Part shown: piece by piece, positions 13,062 to 17,413 of the stretch
Layout: each line of letters begins with the position of its first letter
Position numbering within the stretch: the stretch's first letter is position 1
Source of the DNA: Pseudomonadota bacterium
GTDB lineage: Bacteria; Pseudomonadota; Alphaproteobacteria; Ferrovibrionales; Ferrovibrionaceae
NCBI GenBank assembly: GCA_023433835.1
Contig: JAEYTW010000558.1
Coordinates: 1-17,413 of the forward strand
DNA length: 17,413 nucleotides
Direction of reading: 5' to 3'
Notes under the pieces: generated by a model
Seen by the model: only the letters and a program-made list of their open reading frames with translations
Database searches by the model: none
What the model was told of the DNA's origin: nothing
Made by a program: the position numbers and the translations under genes

Positions 13062-14335
13062 CACGCGCCCCACGGCAGCGCGGCGAATTCGGGCTCGATG
13101 CGAACCGCGCCCGGCACGAGGCAACCGCCGTAGCCGGGCGCCGCGCCCTCCCGATAATTCCAAAGGTCGATGCGACAGCCGCCCCGCATCCATCGCCGCA
13201 GAACTTCGCGCCATTGCTCGTCGGTGTAGTCGCTGGGCCGGCGCAGGCGGTTGTCGCGCTTCGGCGCGGCGCCCCCTTTGGTCGACGGTGCCGGGGGGCC
13301 CTTGGCCGTCGCCGCGATGGCGTCGCTGATCGGCCCTTCGAAATAGCTCAACGCGGTTGGGGGCGTATAGCTGTCGCGGCAGGCCTTGGCCTGGATGGCC
13401 TCGACCACGCGGTCAGGGTGCCAGTGCCAGTCGAGCCAGAGCTTGACCGTCAACCGGTCTGCGGCGGTGACGTCGCGGCTGAGCCGCGCCGCGTTCAGGG
13501 CCCGAACGGCAAGATCGACAATTTCAACTTCAGCGCAGCGCAGCCCTGGTGACGCTGCGTGACGCTGCGTGACGCTTTGCTGCGCTGCTGCCTTTTCGAG
13601 ATATGGCAGGTTCTGGTTAGGCTTATCCCCTTTACCTCTACCTTCTTCTTCTACTTTATGCGTCACGGTCGTGACGCCGGAAGCGTCACGCTCTGCGTCA
13701 CGATTGCCGTCATGCGTGACGCCAGGGCCGTCACGCGATGCGTCACCGCCGCCGTCACGACCGCCGTCACCGCGACCGTCACCGCGACCGTCACCAGCGC
13801 CGCCCGTGACGCGATCCAGCATCACCTGCATGTCACGCAACGCCATGCCGGCCGGAACCTTGACGCCGCGGCCGAGCAGCTGCTGGCGCACCGTGTTCGC
13901 CCGATCGCGATAGGCCTGCTGGCGATGAGCATGACCTCCCTTCACGGCCGCCGGCCGTGCCTGGCCCGCGGCCGCCGCCTCCCGCCCGGCGAGCACGGCC
14001 AGCACGCGGGCGGCGACCTCCGGGTGATAGAGCCGCCCGTCGCTGCACAGCACCCAGCCGGCCAGCACCTGGTCGCGGATCCTGGCCCAGCCCTTCAGGT
14101 CGCGGCCATAGCCGGCGATGCGGGCCAGCATCATCTCGGCGCTGGGCAGGCTGCCCGCTGGCCGGCCGGCCGAGAAGGCATGCCAGCGGAACGGCAGGAT
14201 CAGGGCCTGCGCCTCCGGGCACGCCATCATCCATTCCTCCGACGTGAACAGAGCGCCCTCCATCGGGTAATACTCGATACCGGTCAGGTCGGCGTCGGGC
14301 GGCGTCATCGGCGGCGGCAGGTCGCGCTCCGTCAT
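13061..14335 (-). CDS. DUF1376-type phage replication protein carrying an internal repeat array
   Basis: 424 residues; the ATG at 14335 overlaps the DnaA-like stop (ATGA). Residues 18-115 match DUF1376: GIEYYPMEGALFTSEEWMM, ALILPFRWHAFSAGRPAGSLP, LARIAGYG, WARIRDQVLAGWVLCSDGRLYHPEVA (each a fragment of the domain). Residues 134-175 are basic and helical. Residues 180-262 are low complexity (Gly/Asp/Arg then VTHK, Gln-rich), encoded by CGTCAC repeats. The C-terminal part has LTVKLWLDWHWHPDRVVEAIQAKA (295-318) and YFEGPISDAI (331-340), then DNRLRRPSDYTDEQWREVLRRW (361-382, fragment), a helical region common at the end of such initiators. By position and by the internal repeats it is the candidate initiator of module A, analogous to lambda O. 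Confidence 0.72.
   Translation of the reverse strand: MTERDLPPPMTPPDADLTGIEYYPMEGALFTSEEWMMACPEAQALILPFRWHAFSAGRPAGSLPSAEMMLARIAGYGRDLKGWARIRDQVLAGWVLCSDGRLYHPEVAARVLAVLAGREAAAAGQARPAAVKGGHAHRQQAYRDRANTVRQQLLGRGVKVPAGMALRDMQVMLDRVTGGAGDGRGDGRGDGGRDGGGDASRDGPGVTHDGNRDAERDASGVTTVTHKVEEEGRGKGDKPNQNLPYLEKAAAQQSVTQRHAASPGLRCAEVEIVDLAVRALNAARLSRDVTAADRLTVKLWLDWHWHPDRVVEAIQAKACRDSYTPPTALSYFEGPISDAIAATAKGPPAPSTKGGAAPKRDNRLRRPSDYTDEQWREVLRRWMRGGCRIDLWNYREGAAPGYGGCLVPGAVRIEPEFAALPWGA
13549..13577. repeat. tandem GTGACGCTGC repeats (outer iterons)
   Basis: GTGACGCTGC occurs at 13549-13558 and 13559-13568, with a third partly matching copy from 13569 (GTGACGCTTTGC). They share the GTGACGC core with the larger array beyond the pyrimidine tract but have a 10-bp period, which is not a multiple of three. 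Confidence 0.65.
13605..13659. other. pyrimidine-rich, AT-rich tract between iteron groups
   Basis: Fifty-five bases rich in T and C on the plus strand (CTTATCCCCTTTACC, CTTCTTCTTCTACTTTATG), much lower in G+C than surrounding sequence. It lies between two groups of GTGACGC/GCGTCAC sites within the DUF1376 gene, the position expected for the unwinding element of an iteron origin. Confidence 0.55.
13660..13810. repeat. 12-bp-phased CGTCAC array, candidate replication origin of module A
   Basis: It opens with a near-symmetric site GCGTCAC-GGTC-GTGACGC (13660-13677). CGTCAC or CGTCAT then recurs at 13684, 13696 and 13708, an inverted copy lies at about 13715-13721, and CGTCAC recurs at 13729, 13741, 13753, 13765, 13777 and 13789, exactly 12 bp apart; a last inverted GTGACGC is at 13806-13812. 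A 12-bp step is close to a helical turn. Here the period is a multiple of three, so protein repetition could contribute, but the inverted copies and the 10-bp group at 13549 favour DNA-level function. Confidence 0.65.
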
Positions 14336-14931
14336 GCCCGGCCCCGCTGCGCCGTCGCGGCCGGCCGGCCGGGCCAGTAGCGGTCGAGCATCGCCGGCGT
14401 CAGGTGCAGGCCCGCGGCGCGGCGGCAGGCATAGAGCACGGTGGTATGGTCGCCGGCCCGGAACAGCCGCGCGATACGGGGATAGCTGAGCCGGGTAGCG
14501 TCGCGCACCCGCGCCATCGCCAGCATGCGCGGTATCGTCACCGCCGGTACCAGCGAGCGCCCGATCAGCCGTTCGACCGGCAGGCCGAACTCCTCGGCCG
14601 TGGTCCCGACGATCCTGCGGGCGAGCGCGTCGACCTCCGGCGCGATGTCGGCGCCGAGATCGCCCAGGCCGGCGGGCTGCTCGACCGCTACCGGATACCG
14701 GCGCAGGCGGCGCTGCACGCGCCCGAGCGTCACGCCCAGCGCGGCGGCGATCATCCGCTGCGGGAGCCGCGCGCGCGTCGCCTCGCGGATAAAGGACAGC
14801 TGGGCCGCCTCGCGGTCGATGCCGTGGACGTCGCCCAGCATGCCGCCCACCTGGACACGAAACCGGGACGCCGTCGACCGCAGCAACGCAACCAATGCCG
14901 CCCTGCGCATACCTGAGAGATCCTCGTTCAC
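14332..14931 (-). CDS. DnaA domain-IV-like DNA-binding protein without AAA+ domain
   Basis: 199 residues from a GTG at 14931 overlapping the previous stop (GTGA); the longer open frame above is the shadow of the neighbouring gene. Residues 50-80 form a helix-turn-helix-like stretch (RLPQRMIAAALGVTLGRVQRRL). Residues 100-172 match DnaA domain IV, the DnaA-box binding domain: VVxx-type helix at 103-120, MLAMARVRDATRLSYPRIARLF (136-157, fragment) and the signature DHTTVLYACRR (161-171), with AGDHTTV replacing the usual GRDHTTV. The ATPase domain of DnaA is absent. The stop is coupled to the DUF1376 initiator. It may help the phage origin or compete with host DnaA; both are inferences. Confidence 0.72.
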   Translation of the reverse strand: MNEDLSGMRRAALVALLRSTASRFRVQVGGMLGDVHGIDREAAQLSFIREATRARLPQRMIAAALGVTLGRVQRRLRRYPVAVEQPAGLGDLGADIAPEVDALARRIVGTTAEEFGLPVERLIGRSLVPAVTIPRMLAMARVRDATRLSYPRIARLFRAGDHTTVLYACRRAAGLHLTPAMLDRYWPGRPAATAQRGRA

Positions 14932-15419
14932 TGCTGCACCACCGAAAAACAATGCTGATGACCGATGGCCGATACGGGCGCAGGCATTTCCTGCGCGGCC
15001 AGCACGAGGGCGATCAGACCCGAGGCGGTCGCGCCTGCCGGGCGGAATCCTGCTCGCCGAAAGCAGCGGCCCGGGTCGCGCTTTTGGCGCACCCGGCCGG
15101 GATCCACGAACGTCACCATTCCGGCGTCGGGAGGCGTCCCCCATGCGGCACGGGTGGCGGCGATGGCGGCGCCGATCAGCACACTACTGAGGCCGGCCCC
15201 CTCATTGCGGAACAGGGAGCACTCCCATGCGCCGGGCCAGGCATGCTTGACGAAGGATTGCAGCACCGTCACCCAAAGCGCCCGCTCGCAGGTCGACAGC
15301 AGCACCAGCGCGGCGCCAGGCTTCACGAACTGCGGGTGCCCTACGTTCTGGCGGCTGTAGTGCCGATCAGCCAGCGCCCGGGCCAGCGGGTCGGCACGGT
15401 GGGAGATGCGCCACATCAT
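14928..15419 (-). CDS. conserved phage protein, possibly acetyltransferase-like
   Basis: 163 residues. The ATG at 15419 overlaps the methylase stop (ATGA) and is followed by a second Met. The sequence has a distinctive pattern seen in many phages as a hypothetical protein: WRISHRADPLARALADRHYSRQ (3-24, fragment), KPGAALVLLS (33-42), ALWVTVLQSFVKHAWPGAWECSLFRNE (47-73, fragment), GMVTFVDPGRVRQKRDPG (100-117) and CFRRAGFRPAGATASGLIAL (119-138). The beta-rich start, the central W-E-C-x-L-F-R-N-E motif and the AGF turn recall a GNAT-like fold, but no acyl-CoA loop is certain. Operon partners are methylases and replication genes. Confidence 0.65.
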   Translation of the reverse strand: MMWRISHRADPLARALADRHYSRQNVGHPQFVKPGAALVLLSTCERALWVTVLQSFVKHAWPGAWECSLFRNEGAGLSSVLIGAAIAATRAAWGTPPDAGMVTFVDPGRVRQKRDPGRCFRRAGFRPAGATASGLIALVLAAQEMPAPVSAIGHQHCFSVVQQ

Positions 15420-16357
15420 CGGGCCGATCCGGCGAACAGCGGCCCGGCCTCGATCCCGGCGCAAAGAGCCGGATTGAGCCACAGCACCTCGGTGCGGGGA
15501 CGCGCCCCATCGGCATAGGCCATCCGCTCGACCCGGCGCCAGTCGCCGAGCGCCTCGTCGTACAGCGGGTCGGCATAGCCGCTCAGCGCGACCATGCCCT
15601 TCAACGTCCGGAGGAACGCAAGCAGTTGTGCATGCCCCCCCCGATCCAACTCATGGCGGTACATGCGATACTTCAAATCGTACTTGTTGGCGGGAGACCT
15701 TGTTTCAGGCAGGTACGGCGGGTCGACGTAGTGCAGCGTGTCGGCCCGGTCGTGCTGGGCCATCACGTCGGTTGCCGGGCGATGCTCGATCACCACGCCC
15801 CGCAGCCGGTCGACGATCAGGGCCAGGCAGGCTGGGTAATTGCGCCAGTCGAGCGCTGGCGTGGTGCCGCTGCGCGACGAGTTGTTGCGAAACCCGGTGC
15901 TGCGGTGGCCGCGCGCGGTAGAGGCATGGGCATTCGAGCCATAGCCCATGAATGCGCGGATGATCAGCCGGCGCGCCCGCTCGATCGGCTCGTCGGCATG
16001 CTCGTAGGATAGCTCGAACTCGCGCCTGGCGAACGGGGTCAGCACCAGCAGCTCGACCAGCCGGGCGGCGGCCGCAGGATCCTGCAACACGCGGAACAGC
16101 CCGACGACCTCGTCATCGAGATCTCCGTACACTTCGGCATAGGACCGCGGCTTGAGCATCAGCACCGAGGCCGCGCCACCGAACGGCTCGACATAGGTTC
16201 GATGTCGCGGAAAATTGCTGATGATCCACGCGGCGAGCCGCCATTTGCCGCCATGCCAGCGCAACACAGGCCTGCTCGGCGGCGAATGATCCGCGTGGCC
16301 ATCAGGCCCCATGTCGGCAAAACGAGCAGAGACGTTCAGCAGCTCGGTACCGGTCAT
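15416..16357 (-). CDS. DNA adenine methylase, D12 class (Dam-like)
   Basis: 313 residues from the ATG at 16357, overlapping the upstream methyltransferase stop (ATGA). It transfers a methyl group from SAM to adenine N6. RWHGGKWRLAAWI (33-45) and VEPFGGAASVLM (56-67) form the SAM-binding motifs of the D12 class, GDLDDEVVGLFRVL (78-91) is the following motif, RAFMGYGSNA (134-143) is the region linked to target recognition, and VDPPYLPETR (211-220) carries the DPPY catalytic motif. VALSGYADPLYDE (256-268) closes the fold. Length is normal. Paired with the preceding methyltransferase it probably protects phage DNA from restriction or marks it for replication control; target sequence cannot be predicted. 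Confidence 0.93.
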   Translation of the reverse strand: MTGTELLNVSARFADMGPDGHADHSPPSRPVLRWHGGKWRLAAWIISNFPRHRTYVEPFGGAASVLMLKPRSYAEVYGDLDDEVVGLFRVLQDPAAAARLVELLVLTPFARREFELSYEHADEPIERARRLIIRAFMGYGSNAHASTARGHRSTGFRNNSSRSGTTPALDWRNYPACLALIVDRLRGVVIEHRPATDVMAQHDRADTLHYVDPPYLPETRSPANKYDLKYRMYRHELDRGGHAQLLAFLRTLKGMVALSGYADPLYDEALGDWRRVERMAYADGARPRTEVLWLNPALCAGIEAGPLFAGSAR

Positions 16358-17064
16358 GCAGCCTCGGGATAATCTGTGTCGCGCTCGAGCTTGGCACGGC
16401 ACGGGGGGATGTGGATCAGGGGGGCGCGCGGAAAGCGCTTGTCGATGACCATCCAGGCGTAAGCCGTGGTGGTGGTGGCGGTGCGGTCGATGCGACCCTT
16501 GACCAGCGGCACGCGCTCGACGAAGGGCGCGAACGTGGTCCGGCCGTAATGCGGGGCCTCGGGAGACCAGATCGCGCCATAGCGGCCGATGGACTCCAGC
16601 AGCTGCAGCCGACCGAAGAAGGCGACGCCGCGGCGGGCGACGATCACGGCGCGATCGAGGAAGGCTTCGATCTCGTTGAACGGCGGGTTGGTGATGACCC
16701 AGTCGATCACGCCATCGAAGGGCAGTTCCGCGCCGAGCAGGTCGCCGACCGACAGGAAGTCGTAGAGCCCGCCGAAACCGTGGTCGAAGACGTCGGTGGC
16801 GATGACCTCGGCGGCATATTCGGCCAGCGGCCGGGCCATGTAGCCGCGGTTGCAGGCGCATTCCCACACCCGCTGGCCTTTCAGGTCGAGCACGTATTCG
16901 GCCAGCGCCCGGGTCGCCCAGGGATGCGTCGGGAAATCGTCAAGGCTGTCGACCGGCTCGCGGCGCTGGGCGCCGACCGCGTGCATGCCCATCGGCAGCA
17001 TCTTAGGCGGCGGCACCGCCGTGGCCTCCGGCCCGTCCGAGGTGACCGGCACAAGATCACCCAT
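16354..17064 (-). CDS. SAM-dependent DNA methyltransferase, NPPF type
   Basis: 236 residues. The ATG at 17064 is preceded by GGAGGATC and overlaps the previous stop by eight bases. Motif I is in RVWECACNRGYMARPLAEY (65-83), the acidic end of strand 2 is ATDVFDHG (89-96), and the catalytic motif IV is DWVITNPPFNEIEAFLDRA (121-139), pointing to an amino-methyltransferase (N6-adenine or N4-cytosine). PTHPWATRALAEYVLD (45-60) is the leading helix typical of small phage enzymes in this group. No target recognition domain is obvious. Two methyltransferases in a row at the head of the module A operon suggest a role in protecting the phage genome, which is inferred. Confidence 0.85.
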   Translation of the reverse strand: MGDLVPVTSDGPEATAVPPPKMLPMGMHAVGAQRREPVDSLDDFPTHPWATRALAEYVLDLKGQRVWECACNRGYMARPLAEYAAEVIATDVFDHGFGGLYDFLSVGDLLGAELPFDGVIDWVITNPPFNEIEAFLDRAVIVARRGVAFFGRLQLLESIGRYGAIWSPEAPHYGRTTFAPFVERVPLVKGRIDRTATTTTAYAWMVIDKRFPRAPLIHIPPCRAKLERDTDYPEAA

Positions 17065-17413
17065 AGTGTGATCCTCCGGTAGCGATGTGGCCGGTCGACC
17101 GTCGGTACCAGGCCTGCTGGAAATCCCGCTGCTCGACCCACAGGCGCGACATCGCCGCCGCCTTCGGGTGGTCGACATAGGCCTGGGCGGGCGCCCGGCC
17201 GGCCGCGATCGCCGCGGCGCTGATCCGCTCGTGGAACAGCCCGGCGGCCGGCGGCGCCACGATCTCGTCGGTCAGGTCGTGCTCACGCATGATCCGCTCG
17301 ACCTCGGCGCGGGCCAGGCCGAGCGATTGCGCGATACGGACCGGGGTGGCACCGGCGGCGGCCTTCCCGCAGACGGCGGCGATGACGGCGGGGTCGGACG
17401 GATCGGCCTGGCC
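17057..17413 (-). CDS. HTH-containing phage protein (5' end outside the window)
   Basis: 118 visible codons, open to the window edge in frame with the ATG at 17290; because coding sequence of similar quality continues upstream of that ATG, the true start probably lies outside. Visible residues 20-42 are an HTH: GATPVRIAQSLGLARAEVERIM (fragment). AFter DEIVAPPAAGLFHERI comes a helical region ending in VEQRDFQQAWYRR. The stop overlaps the start of the methyltransferase by eight bases. A role as a regulator or small DNA-binding protein is inferred from the HTH. Confidence 0.55.
   Translation of the reverse strand, partial: GQADPSDPAVIAAVCGKAAAGATPVRIAQSLGLARAEVERIMREHDLTDEIVAPPAAGLFHERISAAAIAAGRAPAQAYVDHPKAAAMSRLWVEQRDFQQAWYRRSTGHIATGGSHYG

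Noticed and set aside
15416..16867. Extended upstream start for the adenine methylase (483 codons)
   Set aside because: The extra N-terminal part is the shadow of the NPPF methyltransferase; the ATG at 16357 sits in an ATGA overlap and starts just before the conserved core.

Overview
The window is phage DNA from a very GC-rich bacterium (roughly 65-70 % G+C by eye). The gene families point to an alphaproteobacterial host: a DUF6456-like protein, an AlpA-like HTH gene and an AntA/KilAC regulator. Nearly every gene lies on the minus strand, so the map reads from high to low coordinates. No host housekeeping gene is visible. Genes are tightly packed, with many ATGA, GTGA or TGATG stop/start overlaps. 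I worked from sequence alone; family calls rest on recognised motifs, not on searches.

Two phage modules appear to abut at about 8745-8770. Module A (17413 down to about 8768) holds, in transcription order: a partial HTH protein, a SAM-dependent methyltransferase, a D12-class DNA adenine methylase, a conserved phage protein, a DnaA domain-IV-like protein, a DUF1376 replication protein, a small conserved protein and a DUF6456-like protein. These form one translationally coupled operon. A plus-strand, lower-GC Cas2/SinR-like gene (11534-11866), a minus-strand tRNA-Gly(GCC), and the terminase small and large subunits follow. The large terminase stays in family register only to about residue 536. 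It then runs into an AT-rich stretch and a terminator hairpin and stops, so the end of its nuclease domain is missing.

Module B (about 8745 down to 1) starts with a control region of repeated operator-like sites. Then come an AlpA/excisionase-like HTH protein, an AntA/KilAC regulator, a small two-helix membrane protein, a PC4-like ssDNA-binding protein, a lambda O-like initiator, an uncharacterised protein in the helicase-loader position, a RepA-like protein without a recognisable Walker A lysine, and several small or coiled-coil proteins. After a 368-bp non-coding interval with an operator-like palindrome, a second transcription unit carries two uncharacterised proteins and an S49 capsid protease. 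No integrase, repressor, portal or second terminase is seen for B.

The most striking signals are DNA-level repeat arrays inside coding sequence. Five exact-phase 23-bp iterons with internal dyads lie in the O-like gene beside an AT-rich tract, a lambda ori architecture. A 12-bp-phased CGTCAC array with a pyrimidine-rich tract lies in the DUF1376 gene, a second candidate origin. A cluster of CGGTTGACG sites lies in and just upstream of the small terminase gene, a candidate packaging-recognition array. Two complete replication modules with separate candidate origins, plus a truncated terminase at the seam, suggest a prophage or satellite integrated into, or recombined with, another prophage.
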